Assembly (NCBI GenBank): GCA_002451175.1
Contig: DKBI01000106.1
Span: 48,203-64,639, forward strand
Length of the DNA: 16,437 nucleotides
Source of the DNA: Betaproteobacteria bacterium UBA6904
Lineage (GTDB): Bacteria; Pseudomonadota; Gammaproteobacteria; Burkholderiales; SG8-39
Reading direction: 5' to 3'
In this document: positions 1 through 6,785 of the stretch, in pieces
Layout of the letters: the number at the start of each line of letters is the position of its first letter
Position numbering within the stretch: the first letter of the stretch is position 1
The notes under the pieces: generated by a model
Seen by the model: only the letters and a program-made list of their open reading frames with translations
Told to the model about the DNA's origin: nothing
Database searches by the model: none
Position numbers and translations under genes: made by a program

Positions 1-611
1 AGCGTGCCCTCGGCACCGATGAACAGGTGCTTGAGGTCGTAGCCCGTGTTGTCCTTGCGCAGGCTGCGCAGCCCATCCCAGACCCGGCCGTCGGCAAGCA
101 CCACTTCGAGACCGAGCACCTGTTCGCGCGCATTGCCATAGCGCAGCACGTTCACGCCGCCCGCGTTGGTGGACAGGATGCCGCCCAGCTGGCAGCTGCC
201 TTCGGCCGCCAGGGACACCGGAAAATAGCGCTCGGCGCCGAGAGCGGCCTGCTGCAGCTGGGCCAGCACGCAACCGGCTTCGGCGGTCAGCGTGTCGTCC
301 AGGGCGTCGAGGTTGCGGATGCGGTTCAGGCGCGAAAGAGAAACCACCAACTCCGGTCCGCAGCCGGCCGGAACCGAGCCGCCCGCCAACCCGGTGTTGC
401 CTCCCTGCGGCACGACTGCGACCCCGCGCTGCGCGCAGAGGTTCACCACGCTTGCCACCTCGGCGGTACTGCCCGGGCGCACCACGCCTTCCGCGGCCGC
501 CCTGTACTGGCGCCGCCAGTCGACGCAAAAGGGCGCAATCTCCTGCGCGCCGGTGAGCACGTTGGGCGCGCCGACGATGCCGGCGAGCGCGTCGAGGAAT
601 TCCCGCTGCAT
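1..611 (-). CDS. FAD-binding oxidase, D-2-hydroxyglutarate/D-lactate dehydrogenase type (partial, C-terminus off the left edge)
   Basis: Reading the minus strand from the ATG at 609-611 gives 203 codons with no stop before the edge. The product matches the N-terminal FAD domain of the vanillyl-alcohol-oxidase/PCMH family. Residues 68-81 are PQGGNTGLAGGSVP, the FAD pyrophosphate loop. Residues 143-152 (GGILSTNAGG) and about 187-203 (DNTGYDLKHLFIGAEGT) are the second FAD-contact region, typical of D-2-hydroxyglutarate dehydrogenase and GlcD/DLD-like enzymes. These flavoenzymes oxidise D-2-hydroxyacids to 2-oxoacids and pass electrons to a quinone, cytochrome or electron-transfer flavoprotein. 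The substrate cannot be settled because the C-terminal substrate and metal domain is missing. The start is supported by the usual short N-terminal helix (MQREFLDALAG); no strong Shine-Dalgarno precedes it. It is divergent from the CitE-like gene at 811, which suggests shared control and related 2-hydroxyacid metabolism. Confidence 0.9.
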   Translation of the reverse strand, partial: MQREFLDALAGIVGAPNVLTGAQEIAPFCVDWRRQYRAAAEGVVRPGSTAEVASVVNLCAQRGVAVVPQGGNTGLAGGSVPAGCGPELVVSLSRLNRIRNLDALDDTLTAEAGCVLAQLQQAALGAERYFPVSLAAEGSCQLGGILSTNAGGVNVLRYGNAREQVLGLEVVLADGRVWDGLRSLRKDNTGYDLKHLFIGAEGT

Positions 612-616
612 GATTC

Positions 617-645
617 TTGACGTTGATTTTCGCACAACGTACCGT
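617..645 (+). promoter_or_regulatory. Candidate sigma70-type promoter for the citE-like operon
   Basis: The -35 candidate TTGACG matches five of six consensus bases. The -10 candidate TACCGT matches only three of six, though these include the most conserved positions 1, 2 and 6. The spacer is exactly 17 bases. The first direct-repeat copy at 635-648 overlaps the -10, a place where a repressor could act. This is a pattern match only; in GC-rich genomes such matches are often false. Confidence 0.25.
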
Positions 646-690
646 GCGCCGCGTGCCGGGAAGCGGCGATGCGCGTCAACGTGCCGCGCG
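635..690. repeat. Imperfect direct repeat, possible operator
   Basis: CAACGTACCGTGCG at 635-648 recurs as CAACGTGCCGCGCG at 677-690, with 12 of 14 bases identical. The copies are offset by 42 bases, close to four helical turns, so both would face the same side of the DNA. ACGTTGA at 620-626 is also the exact reverse complement of TCAACGT at 676-682. Such an arrangement in a divergent gap would fit a dimeric regulator of the LysR or GntR kind, but no regulator gene is in the window and chance similarity in GC-rich DNA is possible. Confidence 0.3.
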
Positions 691-797
691 GCCTTTCGTG
701 GTACATAGGAGCCGACCCTGGGACGCGTGGCGTGGTCTGAACCGGCGGCGCGATCACCTTGCGCCCGCGGCGAAATGGCTGGCGCCCGGCCCTGACC

Positions 798-804
798 AAG
801 GGAG
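798..804 (+). promoter_or_regulatory. Shine-Dalgarno site of the citE-like gene
   Basis: AAGGGAG lies six bases before the ATG at 811. It is one of the clearest ribosome binding sites in the window and fixes this start. Confidence 0.75.
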
Positions 805-810
805 CTTGAA

Positions 811-1701
811 ATGCCGTTCTTCCGTTCGTTCCTGTTCGCCCCCGGCAATCATCCACGGCGAGTCGCCAAGGCGTTTACCCTGGGCGCGGATGTCGTGATT
901 CTGGATCTCGAGGATTCGGTCGCGGTCTCCGACAAGCCGGGCGCGCGCAAGCCAGTCGCGGCCGCTCTATCCGACCCGTCGCGACCCGGCCGCGGTTATG
1001 TGCGGGTGAATGCCATGGGCACGCCATTCTGCTTCCGCGATCTGCTGGAGACGATCGGGCCCGGGGTCGCGGGCGTCGTCTTGCCCAAGGTCGAGAGCGC
1101 GGCGGACCTGCACGCGATTGACTGGCTGCTCGCCAACCTCGAGCAGGAGCGGGGGCTGGCCGTGGGGTCGCTCGACCTGATGCCGATGATCGAGACGGCC
1201 GTCGGGCTGTCACGGATCGATCGCATCCTGCAGGCGCGCAGCCTGAAACCCTACTCGGGCGTCTGGCGGGTGCGCCGGGTCGCTTTCGGCGCCGGAGACT
1301 ACAGCCACGATCTCGGCCTTTCGCCCACGCACGATGAACCGGAGCTGGCCGATGCCCGCGCACGCGTCGTGCTGGCCTCGCGCAGCGCCGGACTGGAGGC
1401 GCCCATCGACAGCCCGTGGTTCCATTTCAAGGACCGCGATGGTTTCCAGCGGGCGATCGGGCGCAGCCGGCGCGGCGGATTTCAGGGAAGGCTTTGCATC
1501 CACCCCGACCAGGTCACCGATGCAAACGAGGGTTATGGCCCCAGCGTCGAAGAGATCGCGGAGGCGGAGCGCATCGTCGCGGCTTTTCGGGCTGCGGAGG
1601 CGACGGGGTCTGCAGCGATCCAGCTCGACGGACACATGGTGGACTACCCGATCGTGTATCGGGCGGAGCGCCTGCTGAAAGCGGTGAAAGGTGACGAGTG
1701 A
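811..1701 (+). CDS. CitE-like acyl-CoA lyase, HpcH/HpaI aldolase family
   Basis: The 296-residue product has the TIM-barrel signature of stand-alone CitE-like proteins, with usual length about 270-320. Visible motifs are the first barrel strand VVILDLEDSV (28-37), Arg65 in YVRVN (CoA/substrate binding), VVLPKVES (89-96), Glu128 in PMIET and Asp163 in GAGDY, the last two expected as magnesium ligands, and LCIHPDQV (228-235) near the C-terminus. Family members cleave or form 3-hydroxyacyl-CoA thioesters such as L-malyl-CoA, citramalyl-CoA or beta-methylmalyl-CoA, giving acetyl- or propionyl-CoA plus glyoxylate or pyruvate; some act as thioesterases. No citrate-lyase alpha, gamma or accessory genes are nearby, so it is not part of a classical citrate lyase. 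It leads a four-gene operon and overlaps the MFS gene by 11 bases. The exact substrate is unknown. Confidence 0.9.
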   Translation: MPFFRSFLFAPGNHPRRVAKAFTLGADVVILDLEDSVAVSDKPGARKPVAAALSDPSRPGRGYVRVNAMGTPFCFRDLLETIGPGVAGVVLPKVESAADLHAIDWLLANLEQERGLAVGSLDLMPMIETAVGLSRIDRILQARSLKPYSGVWRVRRVAFGAGDYSHDLGLSPTHDEPELADARARVVLASRSAGLEAPIDSPWFHFKDRDGFQRAIGRSRRGGFQGRLCIHPDQVTDANEGYGPSVEEIAEAERIVAAFRAAEATGSAAIQLDGHMVDYPIVYRAERLLKAVKGDE

Positions 1702-2944
1702 ACCGGGCGGCTCCGCGGCTGCGGAAGGCGCCCGGCTCCCCTGGCTCGCGCTGGCGGCGACGCTCGCGATCCAGACGCTCGTCGCCGTAGCGGTCTATTG
1801 CGCGCCGGTGATGGCGCCCGTCGCGGCGCGCGCCCTGGGTCTGTCGCCGAATGCCGTTGGCTGGTTCATCACGGTCGTATATCTCGGTTCAATGCTCGGG
1901 TCGGTGACGGCCGGGGGCTGGATGGCGCGCCTGGGCGCGATCCGCGTCAGTCAGGTCGGCCTGGTGCTGTGTCTCGCTGGTCTCGCGCTTGCCGCGACCG
2001 CGTCGCTGCCCTTCGTGTTGCTCGGCGCGTTCGTCATTGGCTTGGGCTACGGGCCCTCTACGCCAGCCAGCTCGCACATCCTGCTGCGGGCCTCGCCGCC
2101 GACTACGATTGCCCTGACCTTTTCGATCAAACAGACCGGCGTTCCGCTCGGCGGGGCGATCGCGGGAGCGGCCGTGCCGGCGCTGATTCTTGCGTTCGAC
2201 TGGCGCATCGCGGCGTGGATCATCGGCCTCGGTTGTGTCCTGCTCGCGCTGGCGATCGAACCCCTGCGGGCGCGCTACGACGGGCAGTTGCAGCCGGATG
2301 CGCCGCTATCGCTGCGTGCCGTTGCGGCGCCCGTGCTGCTCGTCCTGCAGACGCCGAGCCTGCGGCGCATGGCCGTCACCTCGTTCGTCTACGGTGGCGT
2401 GCAGATCACGCTGGTGACGTATCTCGTGACGTTCCTGACCGAGAGCTTTGCCATGACCCTGGTGCTCGCCGGCATGGTCATGGCCGTCTCACAGGTCGCG
2501 AGCGTGGGCGGCCGTTTGCTCTGGGGCGTCCTGGCGGACCGCATGTTCGCCCGCCGGACGATGCTGGGCTTGCTCGGCGCGGGCATGGGGGTCTCCGCGC
2601 TGGCGACGCTTGCTGCATCGCCGGACTGGTCGTCTTGGCTGCTGTTTCTGTTCGCCGCATTCTTCGGCGCCACGGCGGTTGGCTGGAACGGCGTCTACCT
2701 GGCCGAGGTCGCGCGGCTCGCGCCGGCAAATCGGACGAGCGAAGCGACGGGCGGCTGCCTGTTCTTCACGTTCCTGGGAGTCGTCGTCACGCCGCCCGCG
2801 TTCAACGCCGTGCTGGCGCTGACCTCCAGCTATGCTGTCGCCTTTGCCGTGTTCGGCGTGCCCGCGCTGACCGTGGGCGCCTGGCTGCTCGCCTCGCGCG
2901 CCAAGCGGGACGAGCCGGGAACCGATCCGATCCTGAACGGATGA
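1691..2944 (+). CDS. MFS transporter, 12 transmembrane segments
   Basis: This is a 417-residue integral inner-membrane protein with about twelve hydrophobic segments: six between residues 17 and 190, a cytoplasmic loop about 191-215, then six between 226 and 402. The major-facilitator loop signatures are present: GGWMARLGAIR (75-85) between segments 2 and 3, and its counterpart GVLADRMFARR (279-289) between segments 8 and 9. Lys147-Gln148 in segment 5 (FSIKQTG) are candidate substrate-facing polar residues. GTG at 1691 is used as start; it overlaps the citE-like stop by 11 bases, so the two are probably translationally coupled. Family knowledge suggests proton- or gradient-driven transport of a small organic acid, but the sequence does not identify the substrate. 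Operon position beside a CoA-ester lyase makes a carboxylate plausible. Confidence 0.88.
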   Translation: MTSEPGGSAAAEGARLPWLALAATLAIQTLVAVAVYCAPVMAPVAARALGLSPNAVGWFITVVYLGSMLGSVTAGGWMARLGAIRVSQVGLVLCLAGLALAATASLPFVLLGAFVIGLGYGPSTPASSHILLRASPPTTIALTFSIKQTGVPLGGAIAGAAVPALILAFDWRIAAWIIGLGCVLLALAIEPLRARYDGQLQPDAPLSLRAVAAPVLLVLQTPSLRRMAVTSFVYGGVQITLVTYLVTFLTESFAMTLVLAGMVMAVSQVASVGGRLLWGVLADRMFARRTMLGLLGAGMGVSALATLAASPDWSSWLLFLFAAFFGATAVGWNGVYLAEVARLAPANRTSEATGGCLFFTFLGVVVTPPAFNAVLALTSSYAVAFAVFGVPALTVGAWLLASRAKRDEPGTDPILNG

Positions 2945-3567
2945 CCACGGAGCTGATCCTGCTGCATGGATTGTGGGCGCCCGCGCTTGCGATGTCGGTG
3001 CTCGCCGCGCGGCTTGGCGCGCAGGGCCATCACTGTCACATCTTTCGCTATGGCGGACGGACCCACCCGATCGAAGTGAACGCCGAGCGCCTTTCGCGGT
3101 TCGCGCGCGGCGTGGGGAAAGCGCACTTTGTCGGTCACAGCCTGGGCGGTCTCGTGATCCTGGAGGCGCTCGAGCGGGATGCGGCCGTGGAAACCGGCGG
3201 CGTCGTCTTGCTTGGCACGCCGGCGTCGGGAAGTTCTTCGGGGCAGCGCCTCGCGCGCAACGGCGTGGGTCGCTGGATGCTGGGCCGCAGCGAGGCGTTG
3301 TGGCGCGAGGGCCGCAAGGCGCGTTGGACGCGCCCCGAGCCGCTGGGGGTCATCGCGGGGTCGACGCCGATCGGCCTCGGGCGCGCGATCGGCCGGCTTC
3401 CTGGCGCGAACGACGGCGTCGTGTGCGTCGCCGAGACCGATGTGGAGGGCATGCGCGATCGCGTCGTGCTGCCCGTCAGCCACAGCGCGATGGTCTTGTC
3501 CGCGCGGGTCGCGGCCCAAACCGCCAGGTTCCTGCGCGATGCAAGATTCCAGCATGCGGCGATCTAG
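2941..3567 (+). CDS. Small alpha/beta-hydrolase (lipase/esterase-like)
   Basis: The 208-residue product starts at the ATG of an ATGA overlap with the MFS stop, a classic coupling arrangement. The alpha/beta-hydrolase fold is evident: oxyanion-hole loop LLHGLW (7-12), nucleophile elbow GHSLGG with Ser67, acid Asp158 in GANDGVV and base His181 in PVSHSAM, so the triad is complete. There is no signal peptide and hardly any lid, placing it in the cytoplasm and in the short triacylglycerol-lipase/PGAP1-like group with a core near 200 residues. It probably hydrolyses an ester or thioester; the substrate is unknown. It overlaps the following lipoprotein gene by 14 bases. Nothing suggests it is broken. 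Confidence 0.85.
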   Translation: MTTELILLHGLWAPALAMSVLAARLGAQGHHCHIFRYGGRTHPIEVNAERLSRFARGVGKAHFVGHSLGGLVILEALERDAAVETGGVVLLGTPASGSSSGQRLARNGVGRWMLGRSEALWREGRKARWTRPEPLGVIAGSTPIGLGRAIGRLPGANDGVVCVAETDVEGMRDRVVLPVSHSAMVLSARVAAQTARFLRDARFQHAAI

Positions 3568-4594
3568 CGCGCTGGCGCTGGCCGGGGTGCTGCTGCTCGC
3601 CGGATGCGAGTCGGCGTCGTACTACGCGCAGGTCGTCGGCGGGCATCTCGAGTTGATGCGGCGCGCGCGTCCGGTCGACGCGTTGCTGGCGGACGGGCAA
3701 ACGCCCCAGGCGCTGCGCGAGCAGCTTGCGCTCGCGCAACGGCTGCGGGACTTCGCTTCCCGGGAACTCGGACTGCCCGACAATGGCAGTTATCGTCGCT
3801 TCGCCGATCTCTCGCGGTCCTATGCCGTCTGGAACGTGTTTGCGGCGGAGGAGTTCTCGGTGGACGCGGTGCTGTCGTGTTTTCCGGTCGCGGGGTGCGT
3901 CGCTTACCGGGGTTTCTTCGACCGGGCGGACGCCGAGCGGCACGCGGCGCGCCTGCGTGCGCGGCAGCTGGACGTGGCCGTGCTGGGGGTTCCCGCCTAT
4001 TCGACGCTCGGCGCGTTCGACGATCCCCTGCTGTCGACCTTCATCGCCTGGCCCGAGGCGGAGCTTGCCAGGCTCCTGTTTCACGAGCTCGCCCATCAGG
4101 TCGTGTACGTGAAGGACGACTCCACCTTCAATGAGTCGTTCGCCGTGGTGGTCGAGCGCGAAGGAGTGCGCCGCTGGTTCTCGGCGAACGGCCGCGAGGC
4201 GGATCTGGACCGGTACCGGACGGCGCGGCAGACGGAGCGTCAGCTCGCGCAGGCGATCGAGGCCGCGAGGACGCGATTGCGCGCGATCTACGCGGGCGGC
4301 GAAACGCCGCAGACCAAGCGCATGCGCAAACGCGCCGTATTCGAAGAACTCGCTGCAGATCCCGTGTTCAAGCGCTATGCCGAGCGCACCGGCGCCGCGG
4401 CAAACAATGCCCTGCTGGTTTCCTACGCGACGTACTCGCAGCGCGTGCGCGCCTTCGAGCGCATGCTGGAGTTGCGGGCGGGCGACCTGCGCGGCTTCTA
4501 CGACGATGTCCGGGCGCTGGCGGCGCTCGATGGGCCGGCGCGGCAGCGCCGGCTCGACGCCTACGAAAGCGCGATGTCGACGACCTTGCGATAG
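3554..4594 (+). CDS. Zinc aminopeptidase-like lipoprotein (PF10023 'Aminopep' family)
   Basis: The 346-residue product starts MRRSSALALAGVLLLAGC: a positively charged N-terminus, a hydrophobic stretch and a lipobox LAGC with the lipidated Cys18, so it should be a periplasm-facing lipoprotein. A gluzincin-type motif HELAH places His177 and His181 as zinc ligands and Glu178 as catalytic base. The following NESFAVVVEREG (193-204) supplies the likely third ligand, Glu194 or Glu201. This spacing and the FHELAHQ context match the uncharacterised proteobacterial PF10023 family of about 350 residues, called aminopeptidase by prediction only. An in-frame ATG at 3539 would add five residues; 3554 is preferred because it gives the best signal peptide. 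It is the last gene of the operon, and its 3' end overlaps the convergent glutathione transferase gene by 34 bases. Confidence 0.85.
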   Translation: MRRSSALALAGVLLLAGCESASYYAQVVGGHLELMRRARPVDALLADGQTPQALREQLALAQRLRDFASRELGLPDNGSYRRFADLSRSYAVWNVFAAEEFSVDAVLSCFPVAGCVAYRGFFDRADAERHAARLRARQLDVAVLGVPAYSTLGAFDDPLLSTFIAWPEAELARLLFHELAHQVVYVKDDSTFNESFAVVVEREGVRRWFSANGREADLDRYRTARQTERQLAQAIEAARTRLRAIYAGGETPQTKRMRKRAVFEELAADPVFKRYAERTGAAANNALLVSYATYSQRVRAFERMLELRAGDLRGFYDDVRALAALDGPARQRRLDAYESAMSTTLR

Positions 4595-5178
4595 GCCGGG
4601 CGCTCGAGCAGGCGCGCGAACCACGCCTCGAGGTGCGGATGGCGCGGCCGATCGATCGGCAGGCGCATCCAGAGCTGCACGTGACAACCGATGGGAATGT
4701 CGCCCATCGTGAGCGCATCCCCCGCCACGTAGCGGCGGGTGGCGAGTGCGGCGTCCAGAATGTCGAGCAGCTTGCCGGACTTCAGGCGCCCGTCCTCGAT
4801 CGCGGCGGCGTCGCGCTGCTCCGGTGGCGTGCGAATCAGTCCCCAGAACACCGGGCGAAACGCCGCCTGGAAGGTGAAGGCCCAGTCCATCCACCGGTCC
4901 GCATCCGCGCGCTGCCGCAGGCCGGCGGGCCAGAGGCCTCCGGCGCCATGCTTCGCTGCAAGATACCGCACGATGGCATGCGACTCCCAGAGAACGAAGT
5001 CGTCGTCTTCGAGGGTCGGTACGAGCCCGTTGGGATTCATGCGGCGGTATTCGGGCGTGTCCACGACGCCGAATTTCAGTCCTGCATCGACGCGCTGGTA
5101 TCGGAGTCCGAGTTCCTCCGCGCACCACAGCGCCTTCTTGACGTTGACGGAATTGGTGCGCCCCCAGATTTTCAGCAT
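4561..5178 (-). CDS. gstB: Glutathione S-transferase, GstB-like
   Basis: The 205-residue cytosolic protein has the two-domain GST layout. The thioredoxin-like domain (1-77) has WGRTNSVNVKKALW, where Ser10 or Asn12 would activate the glutathione thiol, NPNGLVPTL with the cis-Pro54, and WESHAIVRYL (64-73), whose Glu65-Ser66 bind the gamma-glutamyl group. The helical domain (about 85-205) carries the N-capping region ALTMGDIPIG (155-164). From memory it follows Escherichia coli GstB closely (WGR.NS.NVKK, AMNPNGLVP, WESNAIVRYLAA, GLVRTPPEERD, ERPAVRKVV), which conjugates glutathione to small electrophiles such as halogenated acids. The GGT-like stop lies 11 bases upstream, so it is the last gene of that operon. 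The symbol indicates similarity, not proven orthology. Confidence 0.88.
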   Translation of the reverse strand: MLKIWGRTNSVNVKKALWCAEELGLRYQRVDAGLKFGVVDTPEYRRMNPNGLVPTLEDDDFVLWESHAIVRYLAAKHGAGGLWPAGLRQRADADRWMDWAFTFQAAFRPVFWGLIRTPPEQRDAAAIEDGRLKSGKLLDILDAALATRRYVAGDALTMGDIPIGCHVQLWMRLPIDRPRHPHLEAWFARLLERPAYRKVVDIALS

Positions 5179-5189
5179 GGCGGTTCTCG

Positions 5190-6776
5190 TCAGAATCCGA
5201 CGGCCTGGCCGTCGCGGCGCGGGTCGCTGGCGGCGAAGTAGCCGCCGTCCAGTTTCCAGATCAGCTGGGCGCTGCCGAACTGGTTGTAGTCGTCCACGGT
5301 GACGATGCGGTGGCCGCGTTGCTTGAGCGCCTCGAGCGACGCGGCCGGATAGCCGTCCTCGACGCTGACATCCAGCCCCTGGACGAAACGGAACCGCGGG
5401 CCGTCGCAGGCCGCCTGCGGGCTCTGCCCGTAGTCCGCGATGCGCACCATGACCTGCGCATGCCCCTGCGGCTGCATCGTGCCGCCCATGACGCCGAAGC
5501 TCATTACCGGAAGCCCGTCGCGGGTGACGAATCCGGGGATGATCGTCTGGTAGGGGCGCTTGTGCGGGCCGACGCAGTTCGGATGGCCGGGTCGCAGGAC
5601 GAACGTGGCACCGCGATTCTGCAAGGAAATGCCCGTTCCCGGCACCACGACGCCCGAGCCGAACCCCATGTAATTCGACTGGATGTAGGAGACCATCATG
5701 CCGGCGGCGTCGGCGGCGGTCAGGTAGACGGTGCCGCCCTTGGGCGGCGCGCCCGGTCCGAAATCCTGCGCGTGCTTGGGGTCGATCAGCCGCGCACGCT
5801 GCTCGAGGTAGCCGGCATCGAGCAGGCGTTGCGGCGGGAACTCCATGTGATCGAGGTCGGCGACGTAACGCCAGGCGTCGGCAAAGGCGAGCTTCACGGC
5901 CTCGATTTGCAGGTGCAGGCTGTCCGGGCCGTCGACCGCATGGCTCGCGAGGTCGAAATGACGCAGGATGCCGAGCGCGATCAGCGCCACGATGCCCTGG
6001 CCGTTGGGCGGCAGCTCGTGCAGCGTGTAGCCCCGATAGTCGACCTGCAGGGGCGTCACCCAGTCCGACGTGTGCGCGGCAAGGTCCGCGACGCTCATCG
6101 CGCCGCCGTTCGCGCCGGCGTGGGCCGCAATCCGCTCCGCGAGTTCGCCGCGGTAGAACGCCTCGCCGCGCGTCGCGGCGATCTTCTCCAGCGTTGCGGC
6201 ATGCTCGGGAAAGTGGAAGCGCTCGCCGGCGCGGGGCGCGCGGCCCTGCGGCAGGAACGCAGCTGCGAATCCGGGCTGGTCGCGCAGCTCGGCAACCTGA
6301 TTCGCCCATTGACCGGCGATCGTGGGCGACACGAGGTAGCCCTCGCGCCCGTAGCGCATGGCCGGTTCGAACAGGCGCTCGAACGGCAGCTTGCCGAATC
6401 GCTCCGACAGCATGCGCCACGCGGAGACGCAGCCGGGAACGCTGACGGTATTCCAGCCGCGCGCCGGCATCGCCGTGCGCCCGGCAAAATAGTCCGCGGT
6501 CCACGCCGCAGGGGAACGGCCCGACGCGTTCAGGCCGTGGAGCTGCGAGCCGTCCCACAGGATCGCGTAGGCATCGGATCCGATGCCGTTCGAGACGGGT
6601 TCCACCAGCGTCAGGGTGATCGCCGTGGCGACGATGGCGTCCGCGGCGTTGCCCCCCGCCGCGAGCATCTGCAGCCCGGCCTGCGCCGCCAGCGGCTGCG
6701 AGGTCGCGACGACGTTCGGCGCGAGCACGGGTTTGCGGGGCCAAGCGTACGGATTGTTCCAGGAAAAGTCGGTCAT
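5190..6776 (-). CDS. Gamma-glutamyltransferase family protein, YwrD-like, probably cytoplasmic
   Basis: The 528-residue protein has the Ntn-hydrolase GGT fold: AAGGNAADAIVAT (39-51), SNGIGSDAY (62-70), Arg87 in NASGR at the place of the substrate-carboxylate arginine, and PPNGQG (256-261). Autocleavage is expected before Thr349 in GGTVYLTAAD, which would become the N-terminal nucleophile of the small subunit, followed by SNYMGFGSG and PGTGISLQNRG. Canonical enzymes read T-[TS]-H-[FY]-S after the cut; here it is T-V-Y-L-T, a pattern I associate with Bacillus YwrD-like members of about 525 residues. No signal peptide is seen, unlike periplasmic GGT, so it should act on cytosolic gamma-glutamyl compounds such as glutathione or its conjugates. 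It lies nine bases after the alcohol dehydrogenase stop and 11 bases before the GST. Confidence 0.9.
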   Translation of the reverse strand: MTDFSWNNPYAWPRKPVLAPNVVATSQPLAAQAGLQMLAAGGNAADAIVATAITLTLVEPVSNGIGSDAYAILWDGSQLHGLNASGRSPAAWTADYFAGRTAMPARGWNTVSVPGCVSAWRMLSERFGKLPFERLFEPAMRYGREGYLVSPTIAGQWANQVAELRDQPGFAAAFLPQGRAPRAGERFHFPEHAATLEKIAATRGEAFYRGELAERIAAHAGANGGAMSVADLAAHTSDWVTPLQVDYRGYTLHELPPNGQGIVALIALGILRHFDLASHAVDGPDSLHLQIEAVKLAFADAWRYVADLDHMEFPPQRLLDAGYLEQRARLIDPKHAQDFGPGAPPKGGTVYLTAADAAGMMVSYIQSNYMGFGSGVVVPGTGISLQNRGATFVLRPGHPNCVGPHKRPYQTIIPGFVTRDGLPVMSFGVMGGTMQPQGHAQVMVRIADYGQSPQAACDGPRFRFVQGLDVSVEDGYPAASLEALKQRGHRIVTVDDYNQFGSAQLIWKLDGGYFAASDPRRDGQAVGF

Positions 6777-6785
6777 GACGTCGGG

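Larger units (their letters stand above)
612..810. promoter_or_regulatory. Divergent intergenic control region between the FAD oxidase and the citE-like operon
   Basis: This 199-base gap separates two genes that point away from each other, so it must hold promoters for both unless transcription enters from further out. No convincing gene lies in it. On the plus strand TTGACG (617-622) is followed after 17 bases by TACCGT (640-645). That is a good -35 with a weak -10, and it would start transcription about 160 bases before the citE-like gene. A 14-base imperfect direct repeat and a 7-base inverted repeat also lie here. No clear minus-strand promoter was found. Assignment as a control region rests on position; the individual boxes are weak. 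Confidence 0.5.

Noticed and set aside
811..1701. Possible citrate lyase beta subunit of a citDEF cluster
   Set aside because: No citD, citF, citC or citX-like gene adjoins it; the motifs fit the stand-alone CitE-like group.
3476..5128. A 550-codon minus-strand open frame across the lipoprotein gene and GST
   Set aside because: Low-complexity Arg/Ala composition with no domain; the opposite strand encodes the recognisable lipobox and HELAH protein, and the GST lies in another minus frame.
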